Origin: an uncultured Lachnospiraceae bacterium
GTDB taxonomy: Bacteria; Bacillota; Clostridia; Lachnospirales; Lachnospiraceae
DNA: 8,913 nucleotides
Assembly (NCBI GenBank): GCA_910584965.1
Contig: CAJUDZ010000063.1
Span: 1 to 8,913, forward strand
Direction: 5' to 3'
Position 1 is the first letter of the stretch. Each line of letters begins with the position of its first letter. A program made the position numbers and the translations under genes. Below the pieces are notes generated by a model that did no database searches, had not been told where the DNA came from, and saw only the letters and a list, made by a program, of their open reading frames with translations. Shown here piece after piece: positions 1-6,658 of this stretch.

Positions 1-62
1 AAAAGATACTGATTGTTCTGCAAAAGGGATGAGCGCCTTCATGCGTTTGTCGTGACGAACTA

Positions 63-91
63 TTGACTAATATAGTTTCATATAGTATAAT
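63..91 (+). promoter_or_regulatory. Sigma-A type promoter for the chemoreceptor gene
   Basis: A -35 element TTGACT (63-68) and a perfect -10 element TATAAT (86-91) are separated by exactly 17 nt in AT-rich DNA. This is close to the vegetative sigma consensus. Transcription would begin near position 98, giving a leader of about 190 nt before the start codon at 288. I saw no sigma-28 (flagellar) type promoter, which might have been expected for a chemotaxis gene. The motif is seen directly; activity is inferred. Confidence 0.7.
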
Positions 92-97
92 TTAATA

Positions 98-287
98 CAA
101 TCAGATAGAAGCGGCAGAAAATTGCCGGACATTTCATTTATATAACATATTATTCTTATATAGAGCATTTTATGAGTTACTTTCTCCATTATACAGCCAT
201 AGAATGTGTAATGTTTAGACAGTTTTCTGTTTTGGTCTGACATTTTCACTATTAACAAGGATTTATTTGTTTCAGGAGGAGAAGGTA
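98..287 (+). promoter_or_regulatory. Long, possibly structured 5' leader of the chemoreceptor mRNA
   Basis: This AT-rich stretch has no supported gene. Three small hairpins can be drawn on the + strand. The first has CGGCA/TGCCG arms at 112-116 and 123-127. The second has a 9-bp stem with arms CATTATACA (187-195) and TGTGTAATG (205-213), including one U-G wobble. The third has a 6-bp stem (217-222 with 227-232) around a TTTT loop. The ribosome site AGGAGG lies at 274-279. I could not match it to the c-di-GMP-I riboswitch consensus or to any other riboswitch I know. It may be only an untranslated leader. Confidence 0.35.
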
Positions 288-2000
288 ATGGGTAAAGATG
301 TAAACAGACACCGTATCAGGGAACGTCTGGTGCGCGGATTTGTAACTGCAGCCGGGATACCGGCAGCGGCGGCGGTTTTAGCGCTTATAACAGTAATCGT
401 GGTGGCAAATATTTATGCCGGAGCGCTTACCGATTATGGTTTTGCACAGGGAGATGTGGGTAAGACCATGACCTATTTTGCGGAAACAAGGTCGGCATTG
501 CGAGGGGTTATCGGATATGACGCGCAGAGCGCCATCGACAGTATGATGGCTGACCACGATAAGAATGTAGAATTGTTTGAAAAGAGCTTCGCCGATTTGG
601 AAAGCTATATGGTGACGGCGGCGAATAAAGAGATTTATAACAAGATTTCCAGTGATCTGGTGGAATACTGGAAGCTGGAAAATGAAATTCTGTACCTCGG
701 TGCAACGACGGACAGGTCGATTACAGTACAGGCACAGGAACGGGCCATGACAGAACTGATGCCCATGTTTAATGAGATATATGCAAATCTGACAGAAATC
801 ATGGATATTAAGGTTGAACGCGGAAACACCATTTCCGGTATTATGACGTTCGTATGTTTAGGCCTTGTCATTGCGATCGCAGTCATTATTATTTTGGCAA
901 TGATATTCTCCACAAAACATGGACAGAAGATTGCGGAGGGTATTGCGAAACCAATGGCGCAGTTGGGCGGCCGGCTGGAAGAATTTTCGAAAGGCGATTT
1001 GTTCAGCCCTTTCCCGGAAGCCGATACGCAGGATGAAGTTGCGGAAATGATTCAGGCGGCAAACGATATGGCGCATGCGCTTGAGTTTATTATTTCCGAT
1101 ATGGAATATACGCTGGGAGAGATGGCCAATTCGGTCTTTACCGTAAGGTCAAAAGACAGTTCCAGATACATAGGGGATTTTCAGCAGTTATTTGAGGCTT
1201 CCCGGAAATTGAGAAATAATATGATTGAAACGCTGCATTTTATCGAAGAATCTTCTATTCAGGTTACGGCAGGAGCCGGAAACCTTGCGGAGACTTCACA
1301 GAGTCTGGCGGAAGGTGCAACAGAACAGGCCAGTGCGGTAGAAGAGCTTCAGGCGACGATTATGACGATTACCGAGGCGGCGGAAAAAGCCGCGGAGAAT
1401 GCGGAAGGCGCTTATCACCAGTCGCAGGAATACGCTGATCTGGCGGATAACAGCAGTACGGATATCAAGGCAATGGTGGAGGCTATGGAACGCATTAGCG
1501 ACGCCTCTAAGAAAATCGGGAACATTATTTCAGAAATCGAAAGCATCGCATCCCAGACGAATCTGCTTTCTCTGAATGCTTCGATCGAAGCGGCAAGAGC
1601 CGGAGAAGCAGGGCGCGGGTTTGCTGTTGTGGCAGATCAGATCAGACAGTTGGCGGAGCAGAGCAGTAAATCTGCGGTAGATACGAGAACGCTGATCGAG
1701 GGAGCTATGCAGGAGGTTGAAAACGGAAATAAAGTAGCGGATCGTGCCGTGGCTTCCATCGAGGTAGTCGTAGATGGAATCAGAAAGGTTGCATCGGCTT
1801 CCAAAGAGCTTAGCACTGTTTCCGCAAGTCAAGCAGAGACAATGAAAGAGGCGGAAGAAGGAGTCAATCAGATCTCGGATGTTGTTCAGACGAATGCGGC
1901 CGTTGCGCAGGAGTCCTCAGCGACCAGCCAGGAGTTGTCTGCTCAGGCGGCTTCACTGGATGCTCTGATTGCCAAATTTAAGTTGCCGGCTGATCGATAA
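288..2000 (+). CDS. Methyl-accepting chemotaxis protein, transmembrane
   Basis: This is a chemoreceptor that senses a ligand outside the cell and controls the CheA-CheW kinase complex inside it. The start at 288 is chosen because AGGAGG (274-279) sits 8 nt upstream; an in-frame TTG at 267 lies before that site. The protein has 570 residues. A first membrane helix spans about 18-41, and an outer, helical sensor segment of about 140 residues fits a four-helix-bundle type. A second membrane helix spans about 184-208, followed by a HAMP-like region to about 275. The cytoplasmic methyl-accepting domain has the highly conserved hairpin tip at about 418-458 (SQTNLLSLNASIEAARAGEA, then GRGFAVVADQIRQLAEQ). 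There is no CheR-binding pentapeptide at the C-terminus (it ends FKLPADR). The gene has its own promoter and terminator. The ligand cannot be read from the sequence. Confidence 0.95.
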   Translation: MGKDVNRHRIRERLVRGFVTAAGIPAAAAVLALITVIVVANIYAGALTDYGFAQGDVGKTMTYFAETRSALRGVIGYDAQSAIDSMMADHDKNVELFEKSFADLESYMVTAANKEIYNKISSDLVEYWKLENEILYLGATTDRSITVQAQERAMTELMPMFNEIYANLTEIMDIKVERGNTISGIMTFVCLGLVIAIAVIIILAMIFSTKHGQKIAEGIAKPMAQLGGRLEEFSKGDLFSPFPEADTQDEVAEMIQAANDMAHALEFIISDMEYTLGEMANSVFTVRSKDSSRYIGDFQQLFEASRKLRNNMIETLHFIEESSIQVTAGAGNLAETSQSLAEGATEQASAVEELQATIMTITEAAEKAAENAEGAYHQSQEYADLADNSSTDIKAMVEAMERISDASKKIGNIISEIESIASQTNLLSLNASIEAARAGEAGRGFAVVADQIRQLAEQSSKSAVDTRTLIEGAMQEVENGNKVADRAVASIEVVVDGIRKVASASKELSTVSASQAETMKEAEEGVNQISDVVQTNAAVAQESSATSQELSAQAASLDALIAKFKLPADR

Positions 2001-2023
2001 AAAGAGATGAACAGTTGAAAGAG

Positions 2024-2057
2024 AGCCTCCGAGTCAGAAATGATACGGAGGCTTTTT
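2024..2057 (+). terminator. Rho-independent terminator after the chemoreceptor gene
   Basis: The stem AGCCTCCG (2024-2031) pairs with CGGAGGCT (2046-2053) and runs into TTTTT (2053-2057). The loop can form an extra TCA-GAAA-TGA mini-stem with a GNRA-type tetraloop. It begins 24 nt after the stop codon and separates the chemoreceptor from the downstream block. Confidence 0.9.
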
Positions 2058-2153
2058 GTATAAATACAGGCTAAAGTACTTTATCACAGAAAATGTAGAA
2101 AAGTTGTAAAAAGGGTTAGCAATAAGAGCTTGGCAGAAAATATACTTACGCTA

Positions 2154-2182
2154 TTGACGCGGGTTACATAATATGCAATAAT
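2154..2182 (+). promoter_or_regulatory. Promoter of the tetR-rpiR block
   Basis: A -35 element TTGACG (2154-2159) and a -10 element AATAAT (2177-2182) are separated by 17 nt. The predicted start, near 2189, falls at the left edge of a palindrome (2188-2211). The preceding stretch, 2058-2153, holds no other feature I can support. Confidence 0.6.
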
Positions 2183-2187
2183 AAATG

Positions 2188-2211
2188 TTATGATAACGCA
2201 CGTTATAATAA
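2188..2211. promoter_or_regulatory. Candidate operator for the adjacent TetR-type repressor
   Basis: The inverted repeat has 11-bp arms, TTATGATAACG (2188-2198) and CGTTATAATAA (2201-2211), around a 2-bp centre; 10 of 11 positions match. It lies just downstream of the -10 element, across the expected transcription start and 26 bp before the tetR start codon. TetR-family dimers commonly bind such palindromes in their own promoters. Binding by this protein is inferred. Confidence 0.6.
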
Positions 2212-2237
2212 ATACATAAGGGGTGAAGAAGTGCGGT

Positions 2238-2789
2238 ATGGCAAGAAAAGAGACAATTACAAAAGCGGATATTCTGAATGCGGCATTTGAAATGACAATG
2301 GAAGCGGGCTTTGATCGTGTTACGGCAAGAACGCTTGCCGCAAAAGCCGGGTGTTCTACACAGCCTATTTTCAGGGTATACAGGAACATGGACGAACTGG
2401 GGGCAGAGCTGTTTGAACGGGTAGTCGCATATTTTGACGAGTACTATGAAAAGTTTCCGAAAAACAGCAATACGCCGTTTGTTAATCTCGGATTTGCTTA
2501 TGTGAAATTCGCGCAGGATTGTCCCAGGTTGTTCAAATTGCTGTTTGACTCGGAAAATAAATATGGCAAAAGCCTGTATGACATTTTAAATGGAAAGGGT
2601 TCCGTTGTAAAAGAGGTCAATAATGCCAGGTTTTCCGGATGCGGTAATCCAAGCGTCATGTTTATGAAGATGTGGATCTTCATTCATGGTGCGGCCTGTA
2701 TGTCACTGACAGGGGATTATGATCTCAACGACGAAGAAACCGTTGCACTTCTGGAAGAGTCTTATCAGGCTTTTCAGAAAAAGACGTGA
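2238..2789 (+). CDS. TetR/AcrR-family transcriptional regulator
   Basis: This is a predicted DNA-binding repressor of 183 residues, usual for the family. The N-terminal helix-turn-helix lies at about 8-55, with recognition region VTARTLAAKAGCSTQPIFRV (28-47) followed by YRNMDELGAELF. The C-terminal ligand and dimer domain contains W146-IFIHG, which resembles the Trp-His-Gly signature of the WHG-type TetR C-terminal domain. I prefer ATG 2238 to the in-frame GTG at 2223 because it gives the typical start MARKETITKADIL and leaves the purine-rich stretch AAGGGGTGAAGAAG just upstream. It is the first gene after a promoter bearing a palindrome, so autoregulation is likely. The ligand and further targets are unknown. 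The RpiR-type gene follows after 40 nt. Confidence 0.93.
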   Translation: MARKETITKADILNAAFEMTMEAGFDRVTARTLAAKAGCSTQPIFRVYRNMDELGAELFERVVAYFDEYYEKFPKNSNTPFVNLGFAYVKFAQDCPRLFKLLFDSENKYGKSLYDILNGKGSVVKEVNNARFSGCGNPSVMFMKMWIFIHGAACMSLTGDYDLNDEETVALLEESYQAFQKKT

Positions 2790-2829
2790 TGACGAATGGA
2801 AGACAGGAAGGAACAGCGGGTGACGGGCG

Positions 2830-3753
2830 ATGGAGAATCGTTATGATATCATTACCAGAATCAATCAGTATTATGGAAAAATGAGCAAAGGACAGAAAGC
2901 GATTGCGAATTTTATCTATGATCACTATGATCAGGCAGTCTTTATGACGGCGGCAAAGCTCGGCGATACGGTCGGGGTCAGCGAGTCTACAGTTGTGCGG
3001 TTTGCCTCCTGCGTCGGTTACGGCGGCTACCCTGACTTTCAGAAAGATCTGGAAGAATGGGTTCAGAACAAAATCAATTCCGTGCAGAAAATTGATGCAA
3101 AATACGGGAGAAGCACACAGTCGGAGATCGTGACTTCGGTGTTGAACGCTGACATTGAAAAAATAACGGATACGATTGACCATCTGGATCCGGCGGCTTT
3201 TGAAACGGCGGTTAATACGATTCTTGATGCAAAAAACATTTATATTATGGGGATTCGAAGCTGTGCACCGCTGGCGGATTTTCTGCATTTTTATCTGAAT
3301 ATGATTCGTGGAAATGTGATACTGCTCAGAACCACGAGTGTTTCCGAGACATTTGAACAGATGATCCGGATCGACGAGAACGATGCGATGATCGGCATCA
3401 GTTTTCCAAGATATTCCATGCGGACTTTGAAGGCGATGGAATTTGCAAACGACAGGAATGCGAAGGTGATTGCGATTACTGATACGGTGCATTCCCCGAT
3501 GAATCTTTATTCTTCCTGTAATCTGCTGGCGAGAAGCGATATGGTTTCCATTGTGGATTCTCTTGTGGCGCCTCTCAGCCTCATTAATGCGCTCGTGGTT
3601 GCGATGTGCTTAAAACGGCCGGGCGATGTCACGAAAAATCTGAAAGATCTGGAAAACGCCTGGAACAATTATCAGGTCTATCTGAATGATGAAATTAATT
3701 TTATCGATGAAGAATCAATGTTACATTATCCATTGCGGAAAGAAGAAGCATGA
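2830..3753 (+). CDS. RpiR/MurR-family regulator (HTH plus SIS domain)
   Basis: This is a predicted transcription factor of 307 residues that would respond to a phosphorylated sugar or amino sugar. The N-terminal RpiR-type helix-turn-helix is at about 1-77, with the characteristic stretch TAAKLGDTVGVSESTVVRFA (40-59) followed by VGYGGYPDFQKDL. A SIS (sugar isomerase) fold follows at about 122-260. It shows a conserved core at IYIMGIRSCAPLADF (137-151), then AMIGISFPRYS (186-196) and AKVIAITDTVHSPM (211-224). SIS domains in this family usually bind the effector and do not catalyse a reaction. No sugar-uptake or catabolic gene lies beside it, so the effector is not suggested by context. Its TGA overlaps the next start codon in an ATGA, implying coupled translation. 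Confidence 0.93.
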   Translation: MENRYDIITRINQYYGKMSKGQKAIANFIYDHYDQAVFMTAAKLGDTVGVSESTVVRFASCVGYGGYPDFQKDLEEWVQNKINSVQKIDAKYGRSTQSEIVTSVLNADIEKITDTIDHLDPAAFETAVNTILDAKNIYIMGIRSCAPLADFLHFYLNMIRGNVILLRTTSVSETFEQMIRIDENDAMIGISFPRYSMRTLKAMEFANDRNAKVIAITDTVHSPMNLYSSCNLLARSDMVSIVDSLVAPLSLINALVVAMCLKRPGDVTKNLKDLENAWNNYQVYLNDEINFIDEESMLHYPLRKEEA

Positions 3754-5057
3754 GCAGAGTGATTATAGTGGGCGGCGGAGCCGCCGGAATGATGGCGGCC
3801 ATCGGCGCGGCCGGACAGGGGCATCGGGTGCTTTTGCTGGAACAGAATGAAAAGCTGGGAAAAAAGCTGTTTATTACGGGAAAAGGCAGATGCAATGTGA
3901 CGAACGCCTGTGAAACGGACAAATTGTTTGAAAACGTTGTTTCCAATCCTAAGTTTTTATACAGCGCCTTTTATGGATTTGATAACAAAAGAGTTATGGC
4001 CATGCTGGAAGAAGCCGGATGCCCGTTAAAGACGGAGAGGGGAGAGCGTGTCTTTCCCGTTTCCGATCATTCTTCCGATGTTCTTGCGGCATTGCAGCGC
4101 ATCTTAAAGCGAAACCGGGTGGAGATCCGGCTGCATGCGAAAGTGCAGACGCTTCGGACGGAACCGTTTTTTGCCGGAGAGACTGAGACTGCTATGCCGC
4201 CGGTGACAGCCGCGGACAGCGAGAGGGCATCTGCCCGGCCGGAAGAGCATGTCTGCGGCGTGCGCCTTACGGACGGAACGGAAGAAGCGGCGGATGCGGT
4301 TATCCTTGCGACAGGGGGGCTTTCCTACCCGTCTACCGGTTCGACGGGAGACGGTCATCGCATGGCTGAAGAAACCGGTCATACGATCAGAAACTGTGTT
4401 CCTGCACTGGTCTCTTTTACGGTTCGGGAAGACTGGTGTGCGCGGCTTCAGGGACTGGCCCTGAAAAATATTGCAATGACGATGCGGGATGGCAAGAAAA
4501 AAGTGTACGAAGGCTTTGGAGAGATGCTTTTTACCCATCTCGGCGTCAGCGGGCCGCTGGTTCTGAGCGCCAGTAGTTTTTACGGAAGATGCCGGAAAAA
4601 GGAAGAAGTTTTTCTGGAACTGGATTTAAAACCGGCTTTGTCCGCGGAACAACTGGATAAAAGAATATTGCGCGATTTTGAGGAAAACCAGAATAAACAG
4701 TTTAAAAATTCCTTAAATGCTCTTTTTCCTACAAAGCTTGTACCGGTTATGACAGAGTTGTCCGATATTGCGCCGGATAAGAAAATCCATGAGATTACAA
4801 GAGAGGAACGCAGAAAGCTGGAGGAAGTGACGAAACATCTGCGGCTTCATGTAACCGGAACGGGAGGCTGGCCGGAAGCGGTGATAACCCAGGGCGGGAT
4901 TTCCGTGAAAGAAGTGAATCCATCCACGATGGAATCAAAACGCGTAAAGGGACTGTATTTTGCGGGAGAACTGCTGGATGTGGACGCGCTGACCGGCGGT
5001 TTCAATCTGCAGATCGCCTGGTCAACGGGATATCTGGCCGGGACAAGCATTTGTTAA
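3750..5057 (+). CDS. NAD(P)/FAD-dependent oxidoreductase, YhiN/HI0933 family
   Basis: This is a predicted flavoprotein of 435 residues; the precise reaction of the family is not established. The N-terminal dinucleotide fold has GGGAAG at 8-13 and an acidic end to strand 2 (LLLEQNEKLGKKL, 28-40). The family hallmark TGKGRCNVTN is at 43-52. Further blocks are LATGGLSYPSTGSTGDGH (186-203), THLGVSGPLVLS (262-273), TQGGISVKEVNPSTMES (380-396) and the C-terminal FAD segment LYFAGELLDVDALTGGFNLQ (402-421). It is somewhat longer than the roughly 400 residues usual for the family. The excess appears to be a low-conservation loop at about 137-168. It overlaps the RpiR-type gene by 4 nt. Genes of this family often precede cmk in Clostridia (from memory). 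Confidence 0.93.
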   Translation: MSRVIIVGGGAAGMMAAIGAAGQGHRVLLLEQNEKLGKKLFITGKGRCNVTNACETDKLFENVVSNPKFLYSAFYGFDNKRVMAMLEEAGCPLKTERGERVFPVSDHSSDVLAALQRILKRNRVEIRLHAKVQTLRTEPFFAGETETAMPPVTAADSERASARPEEHVCGVRLTDGTEEAADAVILATGGLSYPSTGSTGDGHRMAEETGHTIRNCVPALVSFTVREDWCARLQGLALKNIAMTMRDGKKKVYEGFGEMLFTHLGVSGPLVLSASSFYGRCRKKEEVFLELDLKPALSAEQLDKRILRDFEENQNKQFKNSLNALFPTKLVPVMTELSDIAPDKKIHEITREERRKLEEVTKHLRLHVTGTGGWPEAVITQGGISVKEVNPSTMESKRVKGLYFAGELLDVDALTGGFNLQIAWSTGYLAGTSIC

Positions 5058-5089
5058 GAGTAGGTTTCCGGCTGTCACGGCCGAAAAAG

Positions 5090-5104
5090 ACAGATGAAAT
5101 CTGT
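5090..5104 (+). promoter_or_regulatory. Small hairpin in the 69-nt gap before cmk
   Basis: A perfect 6-bp inverted repeat, ACAGAT/ATCTGT, encloses a GAA triloop. A weaker 4-bp CGGC/GCCG stem lies just upstream (5069-5072 with 5080-5083). No U-run follows, so neither is a terminator. I found no convincing promoter in this gap. A role in cmk translation or mRNA processing is possible but unproven. Confidence 0.25.
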
Positions 5105-5126
5105 ACTGTAAGAATGGAGAATTGTC

Positions 5127-5795
5127 ATGGGATATAATATAGCGATTGACGGTCCGGCGGGTGCGGGAAAGAGCACGATCGCCAAATTAACCGCAAAACA
5201 GCTTGGTTTTATATATGTGGATACCGGTGCGATGTACCGGGCGATGGGCGTTTTTCTGATGCGCAGGGGCGTCGATCCGGCGGATGAGGCAGCCATCAGC
5301 GCGGAATGCCGGGAAGCGGACATTACGATCCGCTATGAAAACGGCGAACAGGTTGTTTATCTGAACGGGGAAAATGTAAACGGTGTTATCCGGACGGAAG
5401 AAGCGGGCACGATGGCATCTTTGACGAGCAAAAACCCGGATGTCAGGAAAAAACTGGTGGAACTGCAGCAGCGGCTTGCGGCGGATGCCGATGTGGTAAT
5501 GGACGGCCGGGACATCGGCACATGCGTTCTGCCGGATGCCCGGGTAAAAGTCTATCTGACGGCGGGCAGCGCGGTGCGGGCGGAAAGACGTTATAAAGAA
5601 CTGACGGCCAAAGGGGAAACCTGCGATATCGAAACGATCGAAGCGGATATCATCGAACGCGACAGACAGGACATGACGAGAGAAATCTCTCCGCTCGTAC
5701 AGGCAAAAGACGCGGTTCTCATCGATTCTTCCGATATGACGATCGAGGAAGTTGCGGAAAAAATCATGGCGCTTGTAAAAAGCTGCAGGAAGTAA
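5127..5795 (+). CDS. cmk: Cytidylate kinase
   Basis: The enzyme phosphorylates CMP and dCMP with ATP to the diphosphates in the cytoplasm, recycling pyrimidine nucleotides for RNA, DNA and lipid synthesis. The 222-residue length is typical of the bacterial Cmk family. The P-loop is DGPAGAGKST (8-17). The substrate-binding segment is VDTGAMYRA (31-39), followed by the Cmk-specific MDGRDIGTCVLPDARVKVYL (125-144). The lid and Arg-rich region is AERRYKEL (152-159) with ERDRQDMTREISPLVQAKDA (177-196). GGAGA (5116-5120) lies 6 nt before the ATG. ispH follows after only 14 nt, consistent with co-transcription. Confidence 0.97.
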   Translation: MGYNIAIDGPAGAGKSTIAKLTAKQLGFIYVDTGAMYRAMGVFLMRRGVDPADEAAISAECREADITIRYENGEQVVYLNGENVNGVIRTEEAGTMASLTSKNPDVRKKLVELQQRLAADADVVMDGRDIGTCVLPDARVKVYLTAGSAVRAERRYKELTAKGETCDIETIEADIIERDRQDMTREISPLVQAKDAVLIDSSDMTIEEVAEKIMALVKSCRK

Positions 5796-5809
5796 ACAGG
5801 AGAAGCTGC

Positions 5810-6658
5810 ATGGAAGTGATGTTAGCAAGAAAAGCCGGTTTCTGTTTTGGCGTGAAACGGGCGGTGGATACCGTATACGAGCAGGTCAGGACGGGAGAAA
5901 AGATTTATACATACGGTCCGATCATCCATAATGAAGCGGTTGTGAGCGATCTGGAGAAAAAAGGCGTGGGGGTTATCACATCGCCGGAAGAGCTTCAGCG
6001 GATAACGGAGGGGACTGTGGTCATCCGTTCTCACGGCGTTTCGGAGGAAATCTGCCGGGCGATAGAAGAACGGGGACTGCGTTGTGTGGATGCGACCTGT
6101 CCCTTTGTAAAAAAAATTCACGATACGGTCAGCCGGGAGAGCGCGGCGGGACATCAGATTGTCGTCGTCGGCAATGCGGGACATCCTGAAGTGGAAGGGA
6201 TACTTGGTTGGTGCAAAATGCCCGCAATCGTGATAGAATCGAGGGAAGAAGCACTAAATTTCCGCTATGAAGGGGACAAAAAACTGTGCATTGTGTCACA
6301 GACGACATATAACTACAATAAATTTCAAGATATAGTTGAAATTTTTGAACAAAAAGGTTACAATGGTATTGTTGTGAATACTATATGTAACGCGACGGAG
6401 GTAAGACAGACCGAAGCAAGAAAGATAGCATCTCAGGTTGATGTGATGATAGTAATAGGTGGGAATCAAAGTTCCAATACGCAGAAGCTGTATGAGATCT
6501 GCAGACAGGAATGCGAGAACACATATTTTATACAGACATTGGATGACTTACATTTAGAGTTACCTGAATCTGTCCGGCTGGTAGGTATTACAGCAGGGGC
6601 ATCCACCCCGAACAATATTATTGAGGAGGTTCAAAATTATGTCAGAATTAACTTTTGA
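5810..6658 (+). CDS. ispH: 4-hydroxy-3-methylbut-2-enyl diphosphate reductase
   Basis: IspH (LytB) carries out the last step of the MEP pathway, reducing HMBPP to IPP and DMAPP with an iron-sulfur cluster. The three cluster cysteines are visible: C12 in GFCFGVKRAV, C97 in DATCPFVKK and C193 in NTICNATEVRQ. Substrate residues are also present: H40 (GPIIHN), H75 (RSHGV), H125 and catalytic-type E127 in GHPEVEG, T165 and T166 in SQTTYN, and C-terminal TAGASTPN. The length of 282 residues fits short Gram-positive forms. AGGAG (5798-5802) is 7 nt before the start. The 3' end overlaps rpsA by 20 nt in another frame. In many Clostridia these two proteins are encoded as one fusion; here they are separate. 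Base composition falls sharply in the second half of the gene. Confidence 0.97.
   Translation: MEVMLARKAGFCFGVKRAVDTVYEQVRTGEKIYTYGPIIHNEAVVSDLEKKGVGVITSPEELQRITEGTVVIRSHGVSEEICRAIEERGLRCVDATCPFVKKIHDTVSRESAAGHQIVVVGNAGHPEVEGILGWCKMPAIVIESREEALNFRYEGDKKLCIVSQTTYNYNKFQDIVEIFEQKGYNGIVVNTICNATEVRQTEARKIASQVDVMIVIGGNQSSNTQKLYEICRQECENTYFIQTLDDLHLELPESVRLVGITAGASTPNNIIEEVQNYVRINF
6336..6364 (+). promoter_or_regulatory. Candidate internal promoter for rpsA inside ispH
   Basis: TTGAAA (6336-6341) and TACAAT (6359-6364) are spaced by 17 nt within a markedly AT-rich part of ispH. The predicted start, near 6371, lies about 268 nt before the rpsA start codon. A separate promoter would make sense for a strongly expressed ribosomal protein gene. 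Chance occurrence in AT-rich coding DNA cannot be excluded. Confidence 0.4.

Noticed and set aside
1..55. Possible C-terminal end of an upstream gene (open in frame 2 to TGA at 53-55, or in frame 3 to TGA at 30-32)
   Set aside because: Only about 10-18 codons are visible, two frames are equally possible, and the peptides show no recognisable motif.
67..258. 63-codon open frame on the - strand in the chemoreceptor leader
   Set aside because: It lacks a ribosome site, has AT-driven composition and no recognisable motif, and overlaps a clear + strand promoter and leader.
98..287. c-di-GMP riboswitch upstream of the chemoreceptor
   Set aside because: The conserved GEMM blocks, such as the GACGCAAAGCC-like stretch, are absent.
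2725..3492. 255-codon open frame on the - strand across the RpiR-type gene
   Set aside because: It is the antisense shadow of a well-supported HTH-SIS gene; its translation shows no family motifs.
5069..5090. Terminator between the flavoprotein gene and cmk
   Set aside because: The stem is only 4 bp and is followed by A residues instead of a U-run.
5187..5828. 213-codon open frame on the - strand across cmk
   Set aside because: It is a shadow of cmk, with Arg/Phe/His-rich sequence typical of antisense frames and no domain.
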